From: Glebionis coronaria
Lineage: Eukaryota; Streptophyta; Magnoliopsida; Asterales; Asteraceae
Assembly (NCBI GenBank): GCA_025667525.1
Contig: CM046878.1
Coordinates: 388,496,974 to 388,560,973, forward strand
Reading direction: 5' to 3'
Length of the DNA: 64,000 nt
Shown: in pieces, positions 33,075-42,363 of the stretch
How positions within the stretch are numbered: the stretch's first letter is position 1
Layout of the letters: each line of letters starts with the position of its first letter
Notes under the pieces: generated by a model
Told to the model about the DNA's origin: nothing
What the model saw: only the letters and a program-made list of their open reading frames with translations
Database searches by the model: none
Made by a program: the position numbers and the translations under genes

Positions 33075-34520
33075 TCAAGCAGGCACCTTTGCCAGAATCT
33101 CCAGGTGTGCTAGAGTCAAACATCTCATACCAATTTGCCTAACGAGGTACTCAAACCGATATTTTGATAGAGCTTTCGTAAACAAGTCGACTAATTGGTA
33201 ATCCGTTCCAACAAAGTATAGTTCAACGATACCTCTTTCAACTTGTTCCTTAATGAAGTGATATCGGACATCAATGTGCTTCGTGCGGGAATGCTGTATC
33301 GGATTGCAGGAGATGGCTATGGCCGACTTTGAGTCATAGTACATAGGTACTTTATCAAGGTGAAAGCCATAATCCGTGAGTTGTGTTCTCATCCATAGAA
33401 CTTGAGCACAACACGTAGATAGAGACACATACTCTGCTTCGGCTGATGAAAGTGACGTGCAATCCTGCTTCTTTGAAGGCCATCCCACAATCTTATCTTG
33501 ACCTAAAAATTGTCCACCACCAGAAGTACTTTTTCGTGTATCAAGACACCCTGCATGATCAGAATCTGAATAGGCCATTAGAAAGAAATCCGTTTCCCTT
33601 GGATACCAGAGTCCCAAATGAATGGTATTCTTGAGGTACCAAAAGATCCGTTTAACCTCCTTGAGGTGCTTTTCAGTGGTCCGTGCTTGATATCGTGCAT
33701 AATAACACGTAGCATGTGAAATATCAGGTCTGCTTACTGTCAAGTACATGAGGGAACCGATCATGGAACGATATCTCGTTTGATCGATGGCATTTCCCTC
33801 CAAGTCAGTATCTAGCGATGTGGTTGATAATGGTGTCCCAACGGGGTCACATGAAGTCATACCATGCTTTTTGATTATCTCTTGAAAATACTTAGCTTGG
33901 TTTATAAGGATACCACTTGGGGATTGGTGAACTTGATTTCCTTGAAAGAATTTTAGTTCGTCCATCATTGACATTTCAAATTTGTTGTGCATGACTTTTT
34001 CAAACCATTTTGAAAGTTTTGGGTTTGTAGACCCGAAAATAATGTCATCAACATAAATCTGCACGAGCAAAATGACATTCCCATATTTATAAGTGAACAA
34101 AGTTAGATCAATGGAACCTTTTGAGAAACCTTTGGATACCAGAAATTTTGAGAGCTCGTCGTACCACACCCTTGGAGCTTGCTTGAGTCCATAAAGTGCT
34201 TTGTGGAGACGATACACCTTGTCAGGATAATGAGGATTGATGAATCCTTCCGGCTGCGTGACATAGACTTCTTCCTTCAAAGGACCGTTAAGAAATGTCG
34301 TCTTTACATCCATTTGATAGACAGTGAATCCCTTATGTACAGCATAAGCAAGGAAAATCCTGACCGCTTCTATACGAGCAACTGGTGCAAATGATTCGTC
34401 AAAATCAATTCCCTCTTTCTGGCCATACCCCTTAGCCACTAGCCTGGCTTTGTTCTTGATGATCGTGTTTTCTTCATCCATCTTGTTTTTCCAGATCCAA
34501 CGAAGATTTAAAGGAATCAC
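33075..34520 (-). CDS. C reverse transcriptase and RNase H
   Basis: 481 codons, uninterrupted. [22 protein letters not shown] (about residues 24-43), [12 protein letters not shown] (68-79), [19 protein letters not shown] (109-127) and the catalytic box [10 protein letters not shown] (156-165). RNase H has [28 protein letters not shown] and the C-terminal [16 protein letters not shown]. It converts the RNA genome to DNA and removes the RNA strand. It ends in a normal stop near the expected Copia end. The frame opens after a stop at about 34521-34556 that separates it from the linker, so the polyprotein is interrupted once there. Confidence 0.9.
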   Translation of the reverse strand: MIPLNLRWIWKNKMDEENTIIKNKARLVAKGYGQKEGIDFDESFAPVARIEAVRIFLAYAVHKGFTVYQMDVKTTFLNGPLKEEVYVTQPEGFINPHYPDKVYRLHKALYGLKQAPRVWYDELSKFLVSKGFSKGSIDLTLFTYKYGNVILLVQIYVDDIIFGSTNPKLSKWFEKVMHNKFEMSMMDELKFFQGNQVHQSPSGILINQAKYFQEIIKKHGMTSCDPVGTPLSTTSLDTDLEGNAIDQTRYRSMIGSLMYLTVSRPDISHATCYYARYQARTTEKHLKEVKRIFWYLKNTIHLGLWYPRETDFFLMAYSDSDHAGCLDTRKSTSGGGQFLGQDKIVGWPSKKQDCTSLSSAEAEYVSLSTCCAQVLWMRTQLTDYGFHLDKVPMYYDSKSAIAISCNPIQHSRTKHIDVRYHFIKEQVERGIVELYFVGTDYQLVDLFTKALSKYRFEYLVRQIGMRCLTLAHLEILAKVPA

Positions 34521-34556
34521 ATCGTATGGTCTGTCAACAAGTTCCCAGACTTTAAG

Positions 34557-35318
34557 TCATTCAAATTGTTGAAGTTCATCCGTCATCGATTCAATCCAAG
34601 CATGATCAGCCATGGCTTCTTTCATGTTTTTCGGTTCAGCTGTACTCACGGCGAGTGCGAACATACAAACATCGCCATCGGTGGCTAGTTGTCGTCTTGT
34701 ACGAACAGGCTGTGAAGGGTTTCCAATTACCTGAACCAAAGGATGTTCTCGGGTCCAATGATGTGTTGAAGGATGTCGTTGATAGAACGTATGCATATTT
34801 GACGGATCAACATGGCGAGTAGAAGACTCTCCAGTTTCGTGTACCGGTGTACCGAATGGGTTGATAAATTCGTCTTCGTCAGATAATGCATTGTCTGCTT
34901 GATTTGTGATCTCTGGAGCAATGACAGTAGTTGTGGATGTTGTAGGACCGATTATTGATGTGATATTCTGAGGAGGTAAATCTGCAGCAACCCGTGTTGA
35001 AGTAGATGAAGTTGTATCCTTTTGTTGACGATGATCATTATCATCATTCTTATCATGAGTGACAATGGAAGATTTTGATACAACATGTTTTTCCCGCGTG
35101 GAATATTCATCAAACATTGGTCCATATAACATTTCCAACTCTTCAAGTGTCGTGTCCACTGTCATATCTGCTCTAGGAACATGTTCAGGAATCAGCTTTG
35201 AACTTGACGGTTCATTGCTGTGGTCTTGAGTTCCGAGTTCCGTGCGGTTGTGCACGGAAGTCGTTTGTCGTTGTGGATCGGGACTTAAACTGTTTTGTTC
35301 AAGTGCCATTTCTTGCAA
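34557..35318 (-). pseudogene. C linker between integrase and RT
   Basis: 253 codons, Ser/Thr/Asp-rich and poorly conserved, as usual for the Copia INT-RT connector (SSSKLIPEHVPRADMTVDTT, DEDEFINPFGTPVHETGESS). It ends with the conserved entry to RT, AVSTAEPKNMKEAMADHAWI. It overlaps the integrase frame by 34 bp in a different frame, showing a frameshift at about 35300. Confidence 0.75.
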
Positions 35319-36094
35319 TTCATCAATCTGATATGAATAACCTCGACTATCAATTTTGTTCTCTTGTTGTACACTCTATATCCCTTAGGCTGAGTTGCAT
35401 ATCCCACTAAAATGCATGCATCACCTTTCTGTTTCATCTTGTCCAGATTTTCACCATCTTGAATAATGTAACACATACATCCGAAAACATGAAGGTGTTT
35501 GAGGGAAGGTTTAGGATCATTAGTTATGTGATATGGTGTCTTTTCGTGTCTAGGGATAATTAAGGATCGGTTTTGTGTGTAGCATGCGGTTGATACGGCT
35601 TCGGCCCAAAAGAATAATGGTATTTTTGAAGCAGATAATAATGTTCGAGCAGCCTCGACTAAAGTACGGTTTTGTCTTTCAACAACACCGTTTTGTTCAG
35701 GTGTTCTAGCAATAGATGTTTCGTGTTCAATCCCTTCGGCTTCAAAATACTTCTTCAGAGTTGAATTCAAGAATTCCGTGCCTCTATCAGTACATACCAC
35801 TTTTACTTGAGCTTGAAGACCACGTTGTATCAGCTTAAGGAAGTTAATGATAACCTCAGGTGTTTCATCCTTGGACCGTAAGAAGAGGTTCCACGTGTAC
35901 CTTGAGTAGTCATCAACAATTACCATAACATATTTCTTCCCATTGATGGTTTGAACACGCATGGGGCCACAAAGGTCTATATGAAGAAGATCTAACCGTC
36001 CTTTAGAGCTTGGTGTAGTATTTGTCTTGAAACTACTCCGTTTAGCTTTACAAAGCTCACAAGAAGAAAAAAGATGATCTTTGATGAATTTCAA
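35285..36094 (-). CDS. C integrase core
   Basis: 269 codons. HHCC end (CELCKAKRSSFK), DDE core with first Asp in LLHIDLCGPMRVQTINGKKY, second Asp in VVCTDRGTEFLNS and Glu in TPEQNGVVERQNRTLVEAAR, then the GKKPYH-equivalent (HEKTPYHITNDPKPSLKHLH) and VFGCMCYIIQ. All three catalytic residues are visible, so the core looks intact. The 5' part (gag-pre-integrase) is in a different frame just upstream. Confidence 0.88.
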   Translation of the reverse strand: MKFIKDHLFSSCELCKAKRSSFKTNTTPSSKGRLDLLHIDLCGPMRVQTINGKKYVMVIVDDYSRYTWNLFLRSKDETPEVIINFLKLIQRGLQAQVKVVCTDRGTEFLNSTLKKYFEAEGIEHETSIARTPEQNGVVERQNRTLVEAARTLLSASKIPLFFWAEAVSTACYTQNRSLIIPRHEKTPYHITNDPKPSLKHLHVFGCMCYIIQDGENLDKMKQKGDACILVGYATQPKGYRVYNKRTKLIVEVIHIRLMNCKKWHLNKTV

Positions 36095-36106
36095 GTTAGG
36101 AAGGCC

Positions 36107-36586
36107 TCACACAATATCTTTCTTGGAAAGCAAGTTGATGGTATAAAAGTTAAGATGAGATAAACGTTGATGCCATAACCAAGCTTGAGTCGTTGAAGCT
36201 TTAGCCATGAAACAGATTGGAATTGAAGATGTGGAGTCTTGTAGTGAAATAGTGTAGAGATCAGTACCCCGTGTTCCGGTAAGTAAGTCATTCCCAGCAT
36301 AATCACGAACAAAACATGTCTTCTTTCTAAAAGCAACCTCCAAATCCGCATCACAGAATTGACCAACCGAGAAAAGATTGTGATTGAGCCCTTCGACGTA
36401 GTAAACCCTTTTGATAGTGATATTCCCTTGAACCAAGTCTCCATATCCTAGGATCACTGCAAATTGATCATTTCCGAATCGGACCGTACCCAGGAACTTC
36501 TCCACGAAGTTAATTAGAAGCTTGAGATTCCCCGTCATGTGCTTCGTGCATCCGGAGTCCAGTATGAAGAGAATTATTTCGATCAC
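36107..36586 (-). CDS. C protease C-terminal part and gag-pre-integrase domain
   Basis: 159 codons: the aspartic protease motif FILDSGCTKHMTGN, then NHNLFSVGQFCDADLEVAFR, LLTGTRGTDLYTISLQD and the pre-integrase zinc region WLWHQRLSHLNFYTINLLSK. It overlaps the previous frame, and a frameshift near 36100 separates it from integrase. The protease cleaves the polyprotein in the particle. Confidence 0.85.
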   Translation of the reverse strand: MIEIILFILDSGCTKHMTGNLKLLINFVEKFLGTVRFGNDQFAVILGYGDLVQGNITIKRVYYVEGLNHNLFSVGQFCDADLEVAFRKKTCFVRDYAGNDLLTGTRGTDLYTISLQDSTSSIPICFMAKASTTQAWLWHQRLSHLNFYTINLLSKKDIV

Positions 36587-37915
36587 ATGTAGAAGAATTA
36601 GAACCCGATGGAGAATTTTCTAAATTGGATTCCATGTTATTTGTGATTTCTGATTCATTTGTTTCCCTAGTTTCATCACTTAGAGGCACACTAACGCACG
36701 TAGTCACATTTTCTGTCCTAACCTTAGGCATCCATTTATATCCTGGAGGGCATTGATTAGCAAACCACCATTTCCAAGGCTTGCTAACAGACTCATATAA
36801 TTCCTTAATTCTGCTTCTAGGGTTCTTAGTGGTGGAGTCTGATGCAATACTTTTCTCAGGGGGGGTTGCACCAGAATGGTTCACTTTGCGTTTGGGTTTT
36901 CTAGCACTAATAAGCATCACAGTTTGCTTCTTAGTTCTAGTATCTACGCCTTTGACATTATTCGAAACACACATAGCATGATTAGCATTAGCACATTTTC
37001 CACATTTCACACAAACAAACTTAACATTCAAAGCATTCAAAGTCAAATCATTCAAATCGTTATTACACGCGATTATAGACGTTTTATTCTTAGAAACATT
37101 GAAAATCCTAGGGTGGTCTTCTACTGTCTTCATCTTCCCTTGACTTTTGTTTTGCCAAACCTTTTCATTCATGCGAGTGCTCTTAAGCTGAGGCCGGCTA
37201 ACACTATCAGTGGGGACTACTCCTGTAGTAAAAGACACACGTCTATTAGTGTTTCTAGAAGTCTGAGGTGATTGACTTTCTTTGTTTTGTGTGGGTTTAG
37301 TGGCCAATTTATACATCCCTGTTTTAATCACATTAGTGTTCTTAGTACTTTGTGATCGAATATGTGTTTTGGAAGTGTTTTGTGGTAACCTATCCTTCCC
37401 ATCCGTCTTGGGGGCAGACACAGGTTTTGCAAATACAGAATTAGAGAAACAGATGGTTTTCCCAAGACAGAGGGTCTAGTCACTTTTTGCGCATTGGGTT
37501 GTCTTACAACAGGTTTCTTAACACTAGGTTCCACAATTTTCCCACCCATCTTAGCAACGAGTTTCTTCAACTCAGCTATCACTAGTTCCCTGTCTTGTAA
37601 CTGAGCTTTCAACCCTTTAATTTCCAAATTCTGTTCATTCATTTCTCGAAACGTTTTGGAAAGTTTTTCTTGCAAGTTATTATCATGTGGAAAACTACCA
37701 ACGTCTTTTTGCAAATCAAGTTCAAGAGAATGACAATGTTTTTGAAGGAAATCAGTTTTATGTTGAAGTAACTCAAAAGCCTTTTTATCAACATTTTCTT
37801 TACGTTTCGAAAGCTCAAGTTCAAGACGCTCACATTCTTTGATTTTATCAAGATATTTGCATGCAACATCAGAATATTCATCGATATCAGCACAAGATTG
37901 AAGAGTAACACACAA
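36510..37915 (-). pseudogene. C gag-pol spacer with coiled coil and CHCC knuckle
   Basis: The 195-codon frame 37328-37915 is a coiled coil (CERLELELSKRKENVDKKAF, MNEQNLEIKGLKAQLQDREL). It shifts frame near 37420 into a 303-codon basic region (36510-37421) with FVCVKCGKCANANHAMCV, SVSKPWKWWFANQCPPGYKW and Ser/Asn-rich text. Long coiled-coil gag extensions like this are typical of large Asteraceae Copia elements. There are two frame breaks. Confidence 0.75.
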
Positions 37916-38081
37916 AATTTCTTTGGAGAGACATTCTTCTAAGAGTAGATCATATTCGTTTGAAAATCTGATTTGTCATCTTGGAGTTCATCAATTTATT
38001 TTTCAAGAGACTCAACATATTTCAAATCATCAAACATTTCAGACCGAATCAAGTTTTCAAACTCAAGAACATGTTCTTTTA

Positions 38082-39872
38082 TTATCTTGTATTTGGTATT
38101 AGAAGTTCTTTCAAAAGCACAGTTATGTCGTGAGGAATCTCGGTTTTCCACTTATCCTTTTGACGTTTTTCCCAATCGCTTTTGACAATTGATTGAACAT
38201 TTTCAATGTGATGTTTCAGAAAACCAAGTATTTTTCTACTTTTTCTTTTAGAAGCATCTAGAGGCAAATAGTTAATATATTTAAAAACATTAGTTTTCCT
38301 CTTAGTGGCAAAAGCTTTCTTCCATTGAATTCTTCGTTGTTTGCATTCTAAAAAGAATTCCTCACGAGACTTTTGTTTTTGTGGAGTGAAAAGACCATAA
38401 AGACTGTTTAGATAAGCATAGTTATATGGTTTCACAAAATCTTTATTGACCGGTGATCTACTCTCCTCATCCCAAAGGGACGTCTCTTCACTATCGAGGT
38501 TAGCTACAGGGCAATCATGATCGGTCCATTCGGACTCGTCAAGATATAAATGAGGGTTCGCAGGTTGAGCTTGTTCGAGGTACTTGGGGGTGGCAAAGCT
38601 AGGTTGACCCTTGAAAAACGACGGAGGTGCTATCATTCTAATAGTTTGAATAGAGTCATGAGTTTTATAAACAACTTTTTTCAAAAAATCGACTTGTTCT
38701 TCGAGATCCTTTACTTTTTCAGTATCTTTGCTTTGTCTATTTTTGAAATCTTGTTTTTATTGTTCCAACCTCTTGTTTCTTTTCGTCAAGAATTTTAGTA
38801 GAATCGGTGGTATTCATAGAAATCCTCTATTCAAGTTCATTAACTTTTGTTGTGACAAGGTACGTTTTTGACGTTCATCACTTAATAAAGCATTAAACTG
38901 ACGTTTTTCCTTAGTTAACAAAGCAAGAGCTTCGTTGTATTTATTTTTAAAATCGTCCTTTTTAATGTTGATGACACGACATTTGTACCCCTCAAGCTCT
39001 TTGGTCGTTTGAAGAAGTTCGGCCCTATAACTATCAATGGTCTCACTAGCTTTTATGAGAGCGGATTTGCTTTCTTCAAAGTTTTGAGTGAGCGCTGCGT
39101 TTTCCTTCTTTAATTGCTTTTGACTCTTTCTATTTTCATTGGCATCTTTTTGTAAAGTAGCAATTAAATTAGCAAGCGCGACACGCTCCTCGTCATCATA
39201 CTCATTTGCATGTTGATCATCCTCAAACTCATTATTGCACATGTCTGATGAATCGGGTGTGGTATTGCTATCAACCGTTTCCATCATACACGTGTCAGTA
39301 ATTGTTGTTGGTAGATCACAATGCTCATGTGTATCACCAAACACATTATATTCATCATCGTGTTGTACCTTATCAATTGGCTCGGTATCAAAGATAGGAC
39401 CATTGTCATCTTCAGTGACCTTAAGGACCTCATGAATCTTTGCCATGTATGAATAATGTGCCTCTAGTTCTTGGTCGGAGAGTTCATCATCTGTGTCGTC
39501 AAGCATTTCTCCTTCTTCAACTGATAGCTCGATTCCAGCTTCCATTTTCTTGCACAGCAGCATCTTTTCCTTATGATAACCATAATCTTTAACCCTCTTT
39601 GGCTGCCTGCATTCCCTGGCCAAATGCCCAAAACCTCTGTAGTTAAAACATTGAATCCCACTTTGTTACACAACTTGAGTACCAACAGTTTCCCTATTTC
39701 CAACAACAGTAGCCACTCTCTGATTATCATACTTTGGAGGACTCTCAACACGTCTTCGTGTGTCATACCTTGGAGGACTCTGTGCATAGGTGTTCCTCAG
39801 GGTTGAAGATGTTCGAAGGTTGTTGTTGGTGGGTTTGTAGATTTTCTTGTATTGCTTCATAATGAAGGCCAT
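38082..39872 (-). pseudogene. C gag C-terminal region with zinc knuckle and coiled coil
   Basis: In order along the minus strand: 39666-39872, then a nucleocapsid knuckle at about 39612-39652 reading CFNYRGFGHLAREC, where the second Cys of CX2C is replaced by Tyr, then a 269-codon frame (38814-39623) with an acidic patch and a coiled coil (RKSQKQLKKENAALTQNFEE), then 38082-38684. Frames change near 39660 and 38700-38810. The Tyr substitution should weaken zinc and RNA binding. Confidence 0.75.
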
Positions 39873-39896
39873 TTGTTGCTTGAATTCCCTATCCTT

Positions 39897-40854
39897 TTAA
39901 GCTACTTCTTCATCACTGTCTTCTTCGGATGATTGCTCAGTGGGTGATGGTGCTCTTGCAACTTCTTTGCATCGGGATCGTGTTGGGGCATGTGACTTGG
40001 AGACAGTGGATGATCGTGGTGATGATGATTGAGTAGAGTAGGTCTTTGAAGTACGAGAGTGATATTCTGGGTAATGTTGAGTGGTAGACACCAAAGCAAG
40101 TGGATTGGAAACCTTTGCAACTCGTTCAGCTCGAAGTTCTTTTGCCTCATTTTGAAATTGTTTCAAAATGTCAAAGAGCTTGTGATATGAAACTTCGTCT
40201 AACATTTGTTGTTGTTTTACCAAGGTGACAAACCGTGTCCACTTTGGTTGAAGTTGCTGTAGAAATTGGACATTGACTTGCATGGTGGAAACTTGCAAGT
40301 TGTTTCGGGTCATATCATTCATCATCTTGTAGAATCGGGAGTAATAAAAATCAATTGATTCCCCATCCTTTGATGTAAATTTTCCAAAGTTCCAAAACAT
40401 CTTAGTTTTCACATCTTGTTTGTTAAGTGATTCACCTTGTTGCAATCTTTCAATAGTCTTCTACATTTCTTGAGCAGTAGGGCATGCATCAACCGTGGAA
40501 TAAATATCATCTCCAATTCCACTGAGAATTAAGTAGATTGCATTCCTTCTCTGCATCAAACCAAGCACTGTTCTCTGGTGTGAGGTCGTTCCTCTTTTCA
40601 TCACGTTCATAAGCTGGTTGTTCTTCAGTAGTGTTTGTGGCTGGTAGTCTGGGAACTTGAATCCTTGAGAGTTTATAGGGTCCTTCCAAAATACATTGCC
40701 TTAAAGCATCACCGTTCGGTTTTGTGTCAAGATAACGAAGAAAATGAGATTGCCATTGATCATATCGACCCGACACAAGCATTGGTGGTCTTTCTTTGTT
40801 ACCCGCCACCATTATGTTGTTGTTCGTCACACGATATTCGACAGTAGAATCCAT
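39897..40854 (-). pseudogene. C gag N-terminal region (capsid)
   Basis: Begins MDSTVEYRVTNNNIMVAGNK at 40854 with PPMLVSGRYDQWQSHFLRYL, the Copia gag start. After breaks at about 40506-40445 it continues in a 182-codon frame: TKMFWNFGKFTSKDGESIDF, YYSRFYKMMNDMTRNNLQVS, VQFLQQLQPKWTRFVTLVKQ. This is the UBN2/gag-polypeptide domain. It assembles the particle. Confidence 0.82.
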
Positions 40855-41817
40855 CTCAATATTCTCTGAAATGATGAAGTGAATATGGATCTTAAGTAGA
40901 TTTGTTGTGATTGTTGTTGTGGTTAAAATTCCAAAAATTGCAATTTTTCTTCAGTTCGACAATAAATTCCCCAGCCCGACAAAACGGTAGACCAAAAAAA
41001 TTTTGTAATCGCCAAAATTTGAAATCGAGCTAGAAATGTCCTAAAACTAGTATGGAATTTTTTTTTATCTTCGTGTAAACGATATTCCGAAACTAGTCTA
41101 GATGGTGGCTAAGTCTAAAAATACTCGAACAAAATTTAGCTAAACATGTCATCGGAATGTCCATCGGAATTTGCCATTGGAATGTCCATTCGAATGTTGT
41201 TAGAATATTGTCAGAATGTTGTCGGAATGTAGGCTGTCGGAATATTGTATCGGAATGATCTGTCGGAATACCTATCGGAATACAATCTGTCAGAATATGA
41301 CCTGTCGCAATAGCCCTGTCGCAATATCCCTATCGCAATAGGAAATCTGTCGGAATGCAACAAGTATCGTAATGTGACACTATCGGAATCCTGATCGCAA
41401 TATGGCTAAAGAGATTTGGACAGAGTAACGTCTCAATAATCCTTAAAACCATCATAATCCACGATCGCAATGAGCGATCGCAATAAGCGTCGGAATAAGG
41501 TATCTGAATACCAGTGATCGCAAAGTAAAACCCTTGTTTAGTGCGATCGAACGTACTTACCTGTACTTTTTCCATGGAAACAATGGCAGTGAATTTCGCA
41601 AAGTTGAACCAAGATAATTATTAACTTTTGAGCCAAAAGATTTGTGTTTTACCCGAAACCAAGATACCCAAATCACTAAACAACAGTAAAGAAGGTACAC
41701 GAATTGAAGAACACTAAAAAGCACAAAAAAATCTTGAATTCGTTGATGAAATAAGGATTAAATCAAACAAATCAAATGAAAACACAACAACCAATCACAA
41801 AACTACCCCATGGCGAT
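40855..41817 (-). other. C 5' leader with (TCGGAAT)-type repeats
   Basis: Untranslated leader between the primer site and gag. From 41151 to about 41526 it is dominated by 24 or so copies of tcggaat / tcgcaat variants at 10-25 bp spacing. There is no ORF other than a repeat-derived 81-codon frame. Confidence 0.7.
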
Positions 41818-41825
41818 TGATACCA
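41814..41825 (-). promoter_or_regulatory. C primer-binding site
   Basis: Minus strand TGGTATCAATCG two bases inside the LTR end. The first eight bases match the tRNA-Met complement and the rest have drifted. Confidence 0.75.
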
Positions 41826-41827
41826 AT

Positions 41828-42218
41828 TGTTGTCCCATATGTTTAGATAATATAGCACGAATTAAAGAAAGAAAATAGATGAAGAAGATGAATTCTAGAG
41901 AGAGAAAGTAGAGAGAGAAAAGAGAGAGAATTGGTTGGAACTAGGTGATATTAGATTGAGAGAAAATGAAATGACCAACACCCTTCCTAACATGCTAGGA
42001 AGGGTATTTATAGCCTTTGCTTACATGTAGCATAACGGGCTATATGATCATGGGCCGGGCTTTCCTTTTAGGCTTTGGTTACTTATGAATGAACCTTAGC
42101 TTAAAGTTAAGCCCGTAATACACGACTAATCTACTATCTATTACAACGTTCTAATATACGATACATAATAAACATATGACCGAGCATTCTTGTTTAACTC
42201 AATATTTTGAGGCTAACA
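41828..42218 (-). repeat. 5' LTR of element C
   Basis: Partner of 30089-30478. TATAAATA on the minus strand at 42005-42012 and hairpin at 41980-42005 are unchanged from the other LTR. Followed by TSD gaatc. Confidence 0.93.
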
Positions 42219-42223
42219 GAATC

Positions 42224-42322
42224 GTTAAAAGCTTTGAGCCATCCAATAGATTTGTTCGAAGCCAAGATGCTTTCGTTGATCTCAAATGAAACGTTAGATG
42301 CCTTTGGAACTAGAAACGTCAT
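42224..42322 (-). CDS. B env-like ORF, first segment
   Basis: ATG at 42322 opens MTFLVPKASNVSFEINESIL and runs without a stop to the C insertion at 42223. The reading phase is continuous with 30083 on the other side of C once one TSD copy is discounted. It lies about 37 bp downstream, in transcription sense, of solo LTR F. The split by C explains why no long ORF is seen. Confidence 0.65.
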
Positions 42323-42363
42323 TGATGTAAGGATTGATAAGACGAAGATGTTGAGAGGGTTTT

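Larger units (their letters stand above)
30089..42218 (-). mobile_element. Element C: young Copia element, full length
   Basis: LTRs of 390 bp (30089-30478) and 391 bp (41828-42218), TSD gaatc at 30084-30088 and 42219-42223, primer site and polypurine tract in place. They differ by 11 substitutions and one indel. On the minus strand it carries gag, knuckle, protease, integrase, RT and RNase H over 33075-40854. It sits inside the env-like ORF of B. Pol is mostly open but the gag-pol frame is broken at several points, so the copy is probably non-autonomous. Confidence 0.93.

Noticed and set aside
36876..37271. 131-codon plus-strand ORF, and the 116-codon one at 28998-29348
   Set aside because: Antisense to the C spacer and the B env-like region; no independent support.
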